Assembly (NCBI GenBank): GCA_017633615.1
Contig: JAGBPB010000066.1
Location: 31,831 to 95,830, forward strand
Source: Bacteroidaceae bacterium
Lineage (GTDB): Bacteria > Bacteroidota > Bacteroidia > Bacteroidales > Bacteroidaceae
Direction: 5' to 3'
Length of the DNA: 64,000 bases
The notes below the pieces were generated by a model. It saw only the letters and a program-made list of their open reading frames with translations. It did not search any database and was not told the origin of the DNA. A program made the translations under genes and the position numbers. Positions 45,401 to 60,400 of the stretch are shown here, in pieces. Position 1 is the stretch's first letter. Every line of letters begins with the position of its first letter.

Positions 45401-48400
45401 GCAATAATGTCAGTTCTACACTGACAGGATGCACCGTCACCGGAAACTTTTATGGCGGTGGTAGTCTGGGCAACGTAAGCGGCAAGGCAACATCCGTGCT
45501 TGATGGGTGTACCGTTAATGGTAATGTATTCGGCGGTGGCTATTCTGCTACCATACCGACCATTGAGGTGAGGGATGCCGGATTTACGACGAATCCGAAC
45601 TACAATAAGAATTCCGGTCTTTTTGAACCGGCCGTGCTCTCGGAAACTACAACATTTACCTGGAAAAATGCTTCGGAAGCAGGCGTTACCCTCACAAATA
45701 ACTCTTCTGGCATTGATCCTACAAATCATTACGTCTATACCGATGTTGACCTGAATACTCTTGGTCAGGTTAACGAGACCGACCTGACCATCAAGGGTAA
45801 CACCAAGGTCTGCGGTCAGATATTCGATAATGATGGAAATGTCACCGAAACAACCGGTGGCGTATTCGGTGGCGGCGATATGTCGGCCGTAAACAACAAC
45901 ACCCTAGTAAAGATTGAGGCAACCCATTCTGATGGCGTCTTGAACGTCTTTGGCGGTGGAAACACTGCTGATGTAGACGGCTCCACAGAAGTGAAGATGA
46001 CCGGCGGTAAAGTAACCAAAGATATCTTTGGTGGCGGTAAGGGTGCTACTACACAGGTAGGAGTTACAGCCACCGTTAATTTCGGAAAAGAAGGCGAGAC
46101 TCCGGGCACATACGAAGGCACGGGCATCGTGAATGGTAACATCTATGGCGGTTCCGCTTATGGTACTGTCAACGAGGCTGTTGTCAACCTGTTCAATGGT
46201 ACAATGACTCCCTCAACTACTGACGGCACGACGGGTAATGTATTTGGCGGCGGCATGGGTGAGTATGATGCTGAACACCCGACAGAGAAAGATGCTGTCG
46301 TCACTACAAAGGCTACCGTTAACCAGCATGGCATCACTGTGCCATACGGCATCTTTGGTGGTGGTAACACCCATGCCACCGTAACGAATACGGAAGTTAA
46401 CCTGCACGCAGGAACGATAGGTAAAGCTTTTACATCTGAACCAGTTACTCTACCCGATGTAGTGTTCGGTGGCGGCCTAGGTCCACAGACCAGCGTGACA
46501 AGCACCACCAAGGTTGATTTCAAGACAACAGCTGACCTTGCCACAATGAAAGTATATGGCAATGTCTATGGCGGTTCAAAACAGGGTAGCGTTACTGCAG
46601 TTGATGTCAACCTGCAGGGCGGTACCATCTGGGGTAACGTATTTGGCGGAGGCTATCAGACTGCCGCAGAAAAGACGGCAGCCACTGACATCACTGTAAC
46701 TCTTGACGGCACTAAGTTTGATAGAACTTACAACGGAACTGCGCAGATTTTCGGAGCCAACAACCTGCAGGGTACACCTACCGGACATGTAAAGGTTTGG
46801 GTCAAGAGGACAGTAGGCAATGATAAACCAACAGTAGATGGAGAGAGCAATCCTATTGACCGTGATCATAGACCTTACACAGGCACCACTTACGATTTGG
46901 CAGCCGTATATGGTGGTGGTAATCAGGCTGACTATGTCCCGACAGATGATGCGGCTTATGCCGAGGTGCTTATCGAGGGTTGCGAACAGACCAGTATAGA
47001 ATATGTCTATGGCGGAGGTAATGCTGCTGCCGTGCCTGCTACTGATGTGACCATCCTGGGCTCATATATCATTGATTACGTGTTTGGCGGCGGTAACGGT
47101 GCCGGTGCGGGTAACCCGGGTGCCAATGTAGGTATCTATAAGTTGAACAACGTTGATACAAACTACGGTAGCGGTAAGGCTGTAACCAAACTGGTGGGCG
47201 GTTATATCAAGAATGTATTTGGTGGCAGTAACACCAAGGGTAACGTGCGTGGCGGCACATTGATGACTATGCCGGAGCCCGACGATTATACCGGACACGA
47301 CTGCTGCTCCACCCGTGACATCAAGGAGATTTACGGTGCCGGTAATAAGGCTGAACAGGATGGTGCTGTGACAATGATCCTGGGTTGCGTAGATAACATG
47401 GAAAATGTCTATGGCGGTGCCAAGGATGCCCATGTGAAAGGTGGCGTGGACCTGGTTGTAACCAGCGGACATTTCAGCGGAGTCTATGGCGGTAATGATA
47501 CCTCCGGTTCAATACAAGGCCCCATCACCGTTACTATTGAAGAAACGGGTTGTGAACCTCTGACTATTGACAATCTGTACCTGGGTGGCAACCTGGCCCC
47601 CTACTCCGTTTACGGCTATAAGGATGTTTCAGGTACTTTGGAAGCAAGAACCAAAGCTGAGTATGAAACACTAATAGCAGGCAAGACGGAAGAAGAAATT
47701 GCAGCATTAGGTTTGCCTTATGCAGACCCCGTGCTGAACGTAGTTTCATGCACCAGCATCGGCAATGTGTTCGGTGGCGGCTACGGTTCTACGGCTACCA
47801 TGTATGGCAATCCTACGGTGAACATCAATATGATTCCCGGTGCGTATGCCGCACAAATAGACCGCGATAACGATGGCAACGCCGACAATAATGCCAACAC
47901 AATCGGTGCTATAGGCAATGTCTATGGCGGTGGTAATGAAGCCGGTGTTGTTGGCGAAACCCATGTGAATATCTGTACGGCAGAAACCGCTGCAGTACAG
48001 TCTAGCATGGGCGCACCCTTTACAGGTACACCACAAACGGTACAGCCTGCCTATATCACTGGCGACGTGTTCGGAGCAGGTAAGGGTAAGAGTGATGATG
48101 TGGAAAGTGCTATGGTAACAGGCAATACCAATATCGTGATGGGTGGCGGTTCTGTGGCCAAGAGTGTCTATGGTGGCGGTGAGCTGTCACAGGTTACAGG
48201 CAATACCAATATCACCGTTCGCGGTGGCTCCATCGGTGACATAACTGGTGTTAATGCCGGTGAAACTTATGGTAATGTTTATGGCGGAGGTAAGGGTAAC
48301 ACAACCAACGTACGTGCCGGACTTGTCAAGGGCAATACCAACATCACTATTGAGGAAGTCATCGCTGACGAAGACTATCATACAGCTCATCCGGAAACTG

Positions 48401-51400
48401 CTGTTGGTACAGTTTTGAGCTCACCCTCCATCTACCATAACATTTATGGTGGCGGTGCACACGGTTCAGTGGGTAACTACACCTATGCCACTGATGATGC
48501 CGGTGCAGCCATCAACGGTTACACTGATGGTGGTACGACCAATATCACCATAACCGGCGGTACCATTGGTATCAATGGTCATAACAATGGTATGGTCTTC
48601 GGTGCGTCACGTGGTGATATCGATGCCCCGAATACCATCTACGACAATGTAGCCTGGGTATATAATACCAACGTGGTGATTGGCACAACAGGCCAAGGCA
48701 CAGTTACAACCACCCCATCAATCAAGGGTTCTGTCTATGGAGGCGGTGAGAACGGACATACCTATCATGATGCTTCGGTAACTATACATAGCGGTATGGT
48801 GGGTATTACTGATACATCCATCGACGGCGGCGCTGCTTATGAATACCGCGGTAATGTTTATGGCGGAGGCTGTGGTACGGACAAATATTATTCTGATCCA
48901 TCAGAAATACAAAACCCACATGATGGAAACGGTAACACCTACAATCCCATTGCTGGTATCGTAAGCGGTAACGCTACGGTGCTCATTGACGGCGGACATG
49001 TAGTACGCGATGTCTATGGCGCAGGTTCCATGGGTTCTGTAACGGGCACTTCATCTGTCACCATCGCCGGTTCTGCCGTTATTGGTGCAGAAGGCAGTGG
49101 CGGAGGTTACGTCTTTGCCGCAGCACGCGGTGATGCGACTGAGCCCACCATGGCAACCGTGGGCAGTTCTGCCCTGACCGTCAATGGCGGAACCGTATGG
49201 GGTGATGCCTACGGCGGTGGCCAGAACGGTTATGTTAATGGCGCTGTAACTGTCACCCTGAATGGCGGCACATTGAAACAGGATGTTTATGGCGGCGGTG
49301 CCCTGGCGCAGACCAATACGAGTTATGCAGCAGGCAGCGCTCCTGCAAATACATATGTGACCAACGTAACCCTGGCAGGTGCCGCCATCAATGGTAACCT
49401 CTATGGAGGCGGTCTGGGTAATTCTGATATTGCAGCCAATGTAAACGGCCCTGTAACGGTGACTGTAACCAGCGGTACGGCAGCCAATGTGTTTGGTTGT
49501 AATAACATCAATGGCGCACCACAAAGTACAGTGGTTGTGAACATCCAAGGGACCAATAACCCAACTGCTAACATACCGTTACCTATACGTAATGTGTATG
49601 GCGGCGGCAATCAGGCAGCATACACTTATACAGATGAAAGCCATCCTCTGCAAGTAAATATCTCTGACGGTACCATGGGCAATGTATTTGGTGGCGGACT
49701 TAGTGCCGATGTGGCTGGAAGTATTGAAGTCAAGGTAAGTGGTGGTACTGTTGACGAAGATGTATATGGCGGTGGAGCACTTGCCAATACAAATACTGCG
49801 AACTGGACCAGTGAAAGAGCAACTGAATATACTGAGGTTACAGGTCTCACGGTCGGAGTGACTTCTGTTGGCGGTTATTATACAAAATCCGGTTCAGTCT
49901 ATACTCTAGTTACAACAGGAACGGCCGCTTCTGGAACGACGTATTACAGAAAAAAGGTATCAGGTACGTGGGCAACCGGTATGAACGATGTTACTGAAGG
50001 TACAAAATATAAGACCAATGTCATCTTGACGGGTGGACTCATAGGTAATGCATACGGTGGTGGTCTGGGACGACTTTACAAAGCTGCCTCTGGTACGGAA
50101 CCCGAAATAACCGCCGTTGAGGCTATGGTCTATGGTGACGTAAAGGTAACGGTCAATGACCCGGCTGCTATTGGAAGCGCCACTGGTGTTGCATTTACCC
50201 AAGGGACAGATAAGGTAACGTATGGAGAGGGTGATAATAGAAAAGAATACATCATCCCTCTCACCGGTCGTGTCTTTGGATGTAATAATCAGAATGGTAC
50301 CCCGACAGGTAATGTTAAGGTTGAAGTTTACTCTACAAGACAGATTGATGCTAACAACCAAATCATTGAGGGACATGGTTCCCAAAACAGAAAATATCCT
50401 TATGAGATGCAGGCCGTTTATGGAGGAGGTAACCTGTCTGACTATCTACCCGCAGATGGAAAAGGCACATCAGTATATATTGAAGGATGCGATGAAACAA
50501 GTATAGAGAAAGTATATGGTGGCGGAAACTCTGCCTCTGTACCTGCTACTGATGTCACCATTCATAGCTGCTATGATATAGGTTACGCTTTTGGCGGTGG
50601 AAACGGTGGTGATTTAATCAAAAAGAATGGCGTATGGATTGAGAATGAAGGTGCCATTGTCATCGGGCTTGCCAAAATGACTCCTAAGGGCGGAAAGATT
50701 GGTCAGGTATTTGGCGGTAGTGACGCAAAAGGTGTCTGTGGAAGTACAACGGTAGACCTGGCGAGACAAGATGAATCTACCTGTCCATTGGTTTTGACCA
50801 GAATCTATGGAGCAGGAAATGAAGCTGATGTTGCTACTGATGTCAATATGATTATCTCTGGTTGTACTTCTGATGCCCAAACAATAGGAGGCGAGACAGT
50901 AAATACACAAATAGAGTATGTTTATGGAGGTTCTTACAATGCCCATATCGCCGGCGATGTTAATTTGACCATCTCTTCAGGCATTTTCAAGTATGTGTAT
51001 GGTGGTAATGACAGAACCGGCAGTATAGGTGGAAATATTACTGTCAACATTGAAGAGAGAGACGATTGTAACCCCATCATCATAGAAAGTCTTTTGGGTG
51101 GCGGCAATGAAGCACCTTATCCTGGAACCAAAAGGGATGGCACAGAGATTACAACACCCGGTAAAATAACTGTAAACGTCAAATCCGCCACTTACATAGG
51201 TGAAGTCTATGGCGGAAGTTTTAAGGCCGACGTGAATGGAGACACCGAGGTAAATATCAACATGACGAAAGGTCGCTGGGCTGGTGCAGAGGCTCCGACT
51301 GGTTACTCTGATTTGCCTAATGTGCATAACGGCTCCATTGATGACGCTGTCGGTGTTATTGGTTCTATCTATGGTGGAGGTAACCAAGGCGTAGTCAGAG

Positions 51401-54400
51401 GCAAATCAACGGTCAACATTGGAACATCAAGCACAGTTCCAGTCATAGATCAAGTCACTTACGATGGCGAAGGAAAGATTACAAATATAACATACACCAA
51501 TGCTACTGTACTTGGTGCCCACATAACAGGTGACGTCTTTGGCGGCGGTAACCTGGCTGACGTAAGAGGTAATACTGCTGTCAACATCTGCGCCACAGAG
51601 GAGACTGCGGGGGTGTGGAAAGCCGTTGCAGAAGGATCTGAGCATGTCACTATAGGTGGTAATGTATACGGAGGCGGCAAGGGTATTGATGACAATTTCT
51701 TCTGCGACAAAGGCATGGTAGGTATAGCTAACGAAAATGACGGAACCCATGCAAACGATGACCTTGGTACGCATGTCCGCATCGGTAACGGTACGGTTGA
51801 CGGTAGTGTCTATGGCGGTGGTAAAGTAGGCCGCGTTGAATACCACTCAGTGGTAACAATCGGACTCACACCTCAAACCGGAGTGACAAGTGCACCTGAA
51901 ATTAAGGGCAACGTATTCGGTGGAGGAAAGGGTGTTGAGACCCATGGATACGCAGCATTGTTACGTGGTAATACAACAGTTACCGTACAAGAAAATGCCA
52001 AGGTAAGGAATAGCGTTTATGGCGGTGGTGAAATCTCTACCATTGGTAGATTCTGGATTAAGAATATAAACAATAAAGATACTAATGGTAATCTTCTTAC
52101 TGAGGCACCACCTGAAGATTTACCAGATGGTATGCCATATAAACTGAGAGATGGTGGAAAATGTACTGTCAGTATCTTAGGCAATGCAGAAATCGGTCCA
52201 GCAACTACCATGACGATGCCAACGTTCGAAGGAAATGTCTTCGGTGCCGGAAAGGGATTCCTGCCAAAGGTTTATGACTATTCAGCAGACGATGATGACC
52301 ATCGTCCAAAACGTGTAGCGGCTAATGGAGATGATTATTTTGTAAACGAAGCCGCATACATGGTGTTTATTGAGACGCAGGCTCTTGCCGATGAGACCTA
52401 TGTTACTATCGACGGGAACGCCTTCGTCAAAGGTTCTGTCTATGGCGGTAGCGAAAATGGCCGTGTGCTGAATGACACCCATGTCAACATTGCTGGCGGT
52501 CAGATTGGATGGGGACAGAATGCAACAGGAGATGGAGGTCGTCACGCAGCTACTGTGTGGGAAGCTAATTATACTCATTCTGATGATAATACTAGTTTGG
52601 AATGTCCTAGCTGGGATTATAAATCACCATTTGCACCATATGATCCATTTGCAGTATATGTAAACGGTACTTACAAGTACGATTACTCTACTACATATTC
52701 AGTCATTAAACCAGAAGATCAGCGAGAAAATTCAGGTGGTGGTATGCCGACTGGCTCAGATGGTCACACGTTCTATGGTAATGTCTTTGGAGGTGGTTCA
52801 GGTAAGGATCCGTATGCTCCAGGCAGATGGCACCGTAAAGCCGGTGCTGTAGGTGGTAACACATACGTCAACATCACAGGTGGTCATATCCTGACCTCTG
52901 TCTATGGTGGTAACGAGCATACCGATGTGGGTACATACGCAGCGGACAATTTAACACCTAGATCAGGTGGTAAGTGTACCGTCAACATGACAGGTGGTAC
53001 TCTCGGTGTACCTCGTACATTGAAGCAGATAGCAGCTCACCCCGTAACCTGTTACCTCTTTGGTGCAGGTAAAGGAGACCAGCGTATCTTCTTCAACACC
53101 TGGACGAATGTCATTGAAACTGAAGTGAACATCTCGGGCAATGCACGTCTCTATGGTTCTACATTTGGTGGAGGTGAGGATGGACACGTCATTAACGATG
53201 CTAAGACGAATATCGGTGGCACCGTAAAGATAGACCTTAATGACGACGGTGACACAGACGATTCTGGTGAGACATTTACAGCCCAAAGCAATCTGAAGAT
53301 TGGAACCTGGGGTACTTCATACGTGGATGGTAATGTGTTCGGCGGCGGTCGTGGATTCAGTGGTGAGGCATTGACAGCCGGTACCGTTGGTGGCAATGTG
53401 ACGGTTAACATCCAGGGCGGAACCATGCTTGGCTCTGTCTATGGTGGTGGACGTCTGGCATCAGTTGGTACCTACTTCACTGACCCGAACCATGAACTAT
53501 ATGGTCAGTTCCAAGAAGATGAAACCGGTCAGAATCCAAAGACATACGGACACGTTACAGTTACTATCAGCGGTGGTACCATCGGTAATGCATCTCCTGT
53601 TGCTGACTCCGATTACTCTAAGGAAAAATACAGCGGAAACGTATTCGGTGGTTCAATGGGACGTATCACGCTCATCGATAATACTATCAACCCAGTATGG
53701 CCAGAATTGGCTCAGGTAAAAAACACATCAATTAGCATCAGCGGTGCATCCACCAGCATTAGACGAAATGTATATGGTGGTGGAGAATTCGGTACAGTAC
53801 GTGAGAATGCTACTATTTCTATCGAGAATGGTACCATTGGCGGCAACGTATTTGGTGGTGGCTACGGAAGTGATGACCATACGAGCACTACTCCGATTAC
53901 TGTTCATTGGAATGGCAGTGAATTAACATACGCTTATACGCCTATGCAATGGGCTGGTACCATAGGTGGAAACACGCAAATCAATATCTCTGGCGGTACA
54001 CTGAATAAGAATGTTTACGGTGGTGGTGAACTGGCATCAGTGGGTATCATTAACTATCTGGTTGATAAAGTCGACTCTGGGACAGGCGAGCCTTCAGAGC
54101 TGATAGTCAGTCACACCAAGGACAATGTCACTTCTTATTATAAATATCAGGATATCATTAAACATTCAAATACTAAAGCCGACGGTGCCCTTTATGACTT
54201 CGGTCTCAGTTGGCCATTCGAGTTTAAGTACATTCCGAATAAGCCAAATTCTGCCCTAGTAGGAGGTAAGACAACAGTAAATATAACTGGTGGCACCTTC
54301 ATCACCACTGGCGAAACAGAAACAGGTTATATATTTGGTGGAGGTAAAGGTAAGGTTTGGTTTGGTGCTACAGAAACAACCCCCGAGGACATCACACAGC

Positions 54401-57400
54401 AACGCTATACGGAGGCCTTCTGCGCCAACGTGCGTGAGACGGAAGTCACTATTGGTAGCGGTGCTTCAATCAGAACGGTATATGGCGGTGGTGATGATGG
54501 TCACGTCTATGAGGATGCTAACGTTATCATCAACGGCGGTACGATTGCTCGCAGTGTATTCGGTGGTGGCAAGGGTACAAGTACCTATAAAGGGAATCTA
54601 CTGTATATTGAAAAACCAGCAAATGTGACAGAAGATGAATATAGCGCCGACATCCACAGCTGGACGGCAGGTAAGGTGTATGGAAACACCTCTGTCACTA
54701 TGAATGGTGGTGAAGTTGGAAGGTTCGTCTTTGGAGGCGGTAACATGGCTTCTGTCGGCAAGGGTAATTACTCAGGTGGTGCTGATGACTACTCTACTGA
54801 TGGCTATGGTGAACTGCCAACTGAAAATGGTAATCTGTGGACAAGTGAATTCAATCCTAATGAAGAAATAAGTGCAACAAACAAACCCGATTATGCATAT
54901 TACTTCCTGAACAGTGGTAAGTCTGTTGTCACTATCCTTGGTGGTAGAGTAGGCCCTGAGTTGACTACACCAGTTGATAACACTAAAGTTGACAAATATA
55001 TAGATGAAGATGGTATCCCATACGGTTCTGTGTTTGGCGGTAGCCGTGGTAAAGCAGCAGCAACCTGTACACTTTCACCTCGCTACAGGTATGTACCTGA
55101 CACCTTCCTAGGCTATGTAAACAAGGCTGTTGTCAATATCGGCGGTTATATAAATGATAACCAAGAAACTATACTTGACGCTACAGGTCCAACCATTGAG
55201 GGTTCCATCTATGGCGGTGGTCAGGACGGTCATGTACGTAACAGTACTGAAGTGAAGATATTCAAAGGAAATATTTCTGGTCAGGGAGATTATGAAACTG
55301 CAGCTCGAAGCGGCCATGTCTTTGGTGCCGGTTCAGGTGTTGGAAAATATGATTCCGGAACAAAAGATGCCCAAAATAATCCAATTGAATATTGCAACAA
55401 CGCCTCCGGCTCTGTCACATGTACAACATTGGTTGAGGTTAGCGGTAATCCAGCTACAACTATTATTGCCGGTAATATCTATGGCGGAGGTGCACTAGCC
55501 TCAGTAGGTCCTCCCTATACAGGTGTACAAAACGACAAGAATGGCAAGCCATACAATGAATACAATAACACAACTACGGATTATGATGAGACAACATCTC
55601 GTGCTCATGGTTCGATGTCTTTAACTAAGGTTGAGATTAAAGGTGGTCGCATCGGTGGTAGCGTCTATGGTGCCAGCCGTGGTCCAGCCTATTCGTTCCT
55701 CACAAGTACATTTAGTGGTGTTAATTCTGCAAACAACTCTGCAGCCAGCCAATATAACCCGACCAAGTATGCCACCACGATTTGGACTAAGGTGGACGTG
55801 ACTGGCGGCACCATCGCAGGTAGTGTCTATGGCGGTGGTGAGATGGGTCAGGTAAAGGAGAGTACCGTGGTCAACCTGACAGGCGGCACCATTGCTCATG
55901 ATGCATACGGTGGTGGTAAGGGAACTAAAAATGCTGTTTCCAGCTGGGACATCCCTGCAAACATAGGTGGCAACACTACTGTGGAACTGAACAAAGGTAT
56001 GGCCGCTACTGGCTGTACTTTGGAACGCATATTCGGATGTAATGACCTGAACGGTACGCCTAAGGGTATCGTGACCGTGCATGTGTATGCTACGCAGCAT
56101 AAAAACCAACCGGATATTGCAACAAAGTATGCCAAGTTCAAGAAATTGTCTGAATATACAATTACAAACTACTCGGACAATACTGATGCTGACGACCTCA
56201 CGAAGCTTGCTACAACGGTAGGTGCTGACGTATCATCATACACAGCAGTCCTTAGCGGCAGTGGTACTGAAGATGAAAAGAAGAATGCTCTGGCCGGCAT
56301 GATTGAGGCCATTGCTGACAAGAAATATGATGTGCAGGCTGTTTATGGCGGCGGTAACCTGGCTGAATACGAACCTACGGATGCCAGTTCTACGGATGTT
56401 TTCTTGAAACAGGCAGCTCGTACTAATGTAATTATAGAAGGTTGTGCAGAAACCAGTATCAAGGAAGTTTATGGCGGAGGTAATGCCGCATCAGTACCGG
56501 CCACTTCACTTTCCATAAATAGTGCATATGAAATACATGAATCATATGGCGGTGGTAACGGTTATGACAACTACCAGTTTGACGGCAAATGGTATGAGAA
56601 CCCTGGTGCTAACGTAGGATACCATAACTACTCTCACTATGTAATATCCGGTGAATCAGGTTATAACAGTACCACACACGGTTCCGGCACACAAGCTGAT
56701 CCGTATAAGGCAATTGAGAACTCAGCCAGCGATGAGCCAACTTATCATAATGCCTCCACCAAGGAATATAGGCAATTATACTACCTGTACGGAGAAGGTG
56801 AAGCCAAAACTGACGTCGTAGGCGGTCGCATCCACACTGTATATGGCGGTAGTAACCAGAAAGGTAATATAAGTGAGTTGGCATTGTCTCTATATGATAC
56901 CTCAACAGGGTGTCCTGTAATTACTGATGAAACGTACGGAGGCAGTAAGAATGCGACTATTGACGGTGCAATCGACTTATCCATGAACTGTGTGGATTAT
57001 ACGGATGTATTATATGGTGCCTCTAAGGCTGCCAATATAAACAGTGATGTGACACTGACTATAACGAATGGTCATTACGGAAAAATATTCGGCGGTAACA
57101 ATGAAAGTGGAATGATCAATGGTGCCATCACAATCAATATTGAGGAGAGCGGTTGTAAGCCAATCGTCATTGGCAGCCTGTATGGAGGCGGTTATCTGGC
57201 TGATTATTCTATTTATGGCTACGATAATAATAATAATAATAATGCACGTACCAAGACACAGTATGAGAAAGCCGTAGCAACTGCCCTGACAGGACATGAA
57301 AATGATTCAGAAAATGCTAAAAATGAAATCTTGATTGCCAATAATCTCTATGGCTACCCCAAAAACGATCCGCGTATCAATATCATCTCTGCCACAAAGA

Positions 57401-60400
57401 TTGACACCATATATGGTGGCGGTTTCAAGGCACTTATGGTGGGCAATCCGTACATCAATGTTAATATGGAACAAGGTGTCGTAAAAGCCAGTTATGTAAA
57501 TGATGCGCCAAGTGATTTTACAGTAGCCACTCACACAAAAGATGATGGTCATGGTGGATACACCTATACTGTGACAGGTTCTTCTGAAAATGGTGATGCA
57601 AAACTTGCCATAGGTACTATAGGCAACTTATTCGGTGGCGGTAATTTGGCCAACATTGATGGTGATACGCATGTGGAAATTGGCACAGGTAAGTGGATAA
57701 CGGCATGGGATAATGATGGCCCAGTCTATACGGTTCCTGAGAATAGTCGTAATGCAGCCACCATCACCGGCGACGTATTCGGAGGCGGTAATAACGCCGA
57801 TGTGACTGGTAACACATGGATTAATATTGCCAACGGACTCATCATGCATAACGTCTATGGTGGTGGTAAACAAGGTTCTGTAGGCACTATTGATGAGACA
57901 AAGACGGTTGAGCATAGAACTCAAGAGGATGGTACATCAAACGCCAATCTTAAATACTCATACTACGACTTTGGACTGAGTTGGCCTGTCAAGTTGGAAT
58001 ATGTAACAGGCACAGGCGACACCCACGTCAACATAACCGGAGGACGTATAGGTACATCAGGTGATGACAACGGTGATGTATTCGGAGGTGGTATGGGTAG
58101 CATCTCAATCAAATGGAATGATGTAAAGAATTCTTCTGAGTGGGAAAGTATTTCTGGTAGTAATGAAAACCAGAAAGTCATGAACTACATGAACGAGTAT
58201 CGTTATAAGGAAGCCTACCAGACCAATGTAAACAATACTTATGTCACCATTACCATACCCGAACCTGACATGACAAAGATGACTATTCAGTCTGTATGGG
58301 ATACTGATGATGGTGAATATAAGAACAAGTACATATATGATGCCACTTATACAAAAGTGAACGATGATACGCACGGATCATTCACCACTATCGGTACATC
58401 CCCAGGTATCATGGGTTCGGTATATGGCGGTTCACAAGATGGCCATGTAATTGGTAACACTAACCTCACCTTGAACAGCGGTCTGATAGGTCATGCTCTA
58501 TATGGCGGAGGTAAGGGTAAAGGCAGTTACCAGGGCAGACTGTATGATATAAATGAAACCAACCTGCTGACCTTTAAGAATTATGAAGCCTACAACGAAA
58601 TGATAGACACTAAGAATCAGGGCCTCCCAGAAGCAGATAGGTATGATAAATATGTAGTAAAAGACGGATTGCTGGGTGAAAAGATATACAGCCTGACTGC
58701 AGGTAAGGTATATGGAAACACCAATATCATCATGAACGGCGGTCTGGTAATGAGAAGCATATTTGGTGGTGGTAACCTGGGATCCATTGGTAAAGGCAAC
58801 TACTCTGGTGGAGCAGATGATTATGCACTTGTAGGATTTGGCGAGATGCCGCCAACTTCAGAGGCCCTCTATCTTTGGACTAATTCGGATTCACCCGGTA
58901 CGTTTGCAAACTACTTCAAGAACAGTGGTAAAGCCAGTGTAACCATAACTGACGGTACTGTAGGTTTCATCCCTGAAAGCAATATAAGTAAACCAGAGGG
59001 TATGACTCAGGCCCAAGTCAGCATGCTGGCCATTAAAGATGACCTGCCTACCGGAAACGTATTTGGTGGATGTCGCGGTATGTCTGCACCTAATGGTAAT
59101 GTATCACCACGTTTCCAATATATACCGGAATTCTTCTTGGGATATGTAAATGAGACAGAAGTGACAATAGGAGACGCCACTCATTCTCCCAGAATCTACG
59201 GTTCAGTATATGGAGGAGGACAGGATGGTCACGTACGTCGTGATGCAAAAGTAACAATAAACAATGCTACTATAGGTGTCGAATACAATTCAACCAATAT
59301 TTCTCTACTGGGTGACCAGACTATAACAGAGCAACAATCCACAACAGAGAACGCACACTGGGCAAGCCGAGGCAATGTCTTTGGTGCAGGTTCCGGTATA
59401 GGTAAATATAAGATGTGGAGTAAGGATAAAGACACAGGAGTGTACAGTTATGTTAAAGGATATAACTACTCATCCGGTTCTGTAACCCGTAAGACAACAG
59501 TTGATATCAAAGGAAACACTACCATCTATAACAATGTTTACGGTGGAGGTGCAATAGCCAGTGTAGGTCCACCCCCACTAGCAGATGGTGGTGACAATAG
59601 CAAGATAACTCATGATACATATAATACAGAAGTTATCATTTCAGATAATGCACAGATTGGTACTGCATCTACAAGCAGCTATGGAGGAAATGTCTTCGGT
59701 GCAAGCAAGGGAAGCACGACTCTCTATTCGGAGAATCAACGCGGATTGTTCGCCACAGACACCTACACAAAAGCTAAAATCAATGGCGGTACAACTCATG
59801 GCAATGTGTTCGGTGGTGGTCAGGTTGGTAATGTCAAGTATGACACTAAAGTTGAAGTTTCAGGTACCATTTCTACAACCAAGATCAACAACGACGTATT
59901 TGGTGGCGGTGATCAGGCAGATGTCCTGGGCAACACCTCCGTCACAATCACCGGCGGTCATATTCTCCACAACGTATATGGCGGCGGCAAGATGGGTACT
60001 GTAGGTACTATTACTGAAACTATTGTACACAAAGGCATACCTGAATCATACACCGGTGACTTCACTGATGATGGCGGCCTGTATGATTTTGCTCTGAGTT
60101 GGCCTGTTGAGACCAAGTTTAAGCCTGGTACCGGCGATACATATGTTGAAATCACCGGCGGACGTTTAGGAACATCGGGCGATGACAATGGAGATATATT
60201 TGGTGGCGGAATGGGTAGTCTTGGCATAGACTGGAAAGCCAAGGGAATAGATGATTTGACCACCAGCACCGACATGGAAAAGATCATTGAGACAATTGAC
60301 AACTACCGCTATGAGGAGCAGTCAATTGCCAACGTTAACAACACCCATGTAGTGGTAAATGTCACAAATGTTCCTGATAATCTCGATGGTATTGCCTATG

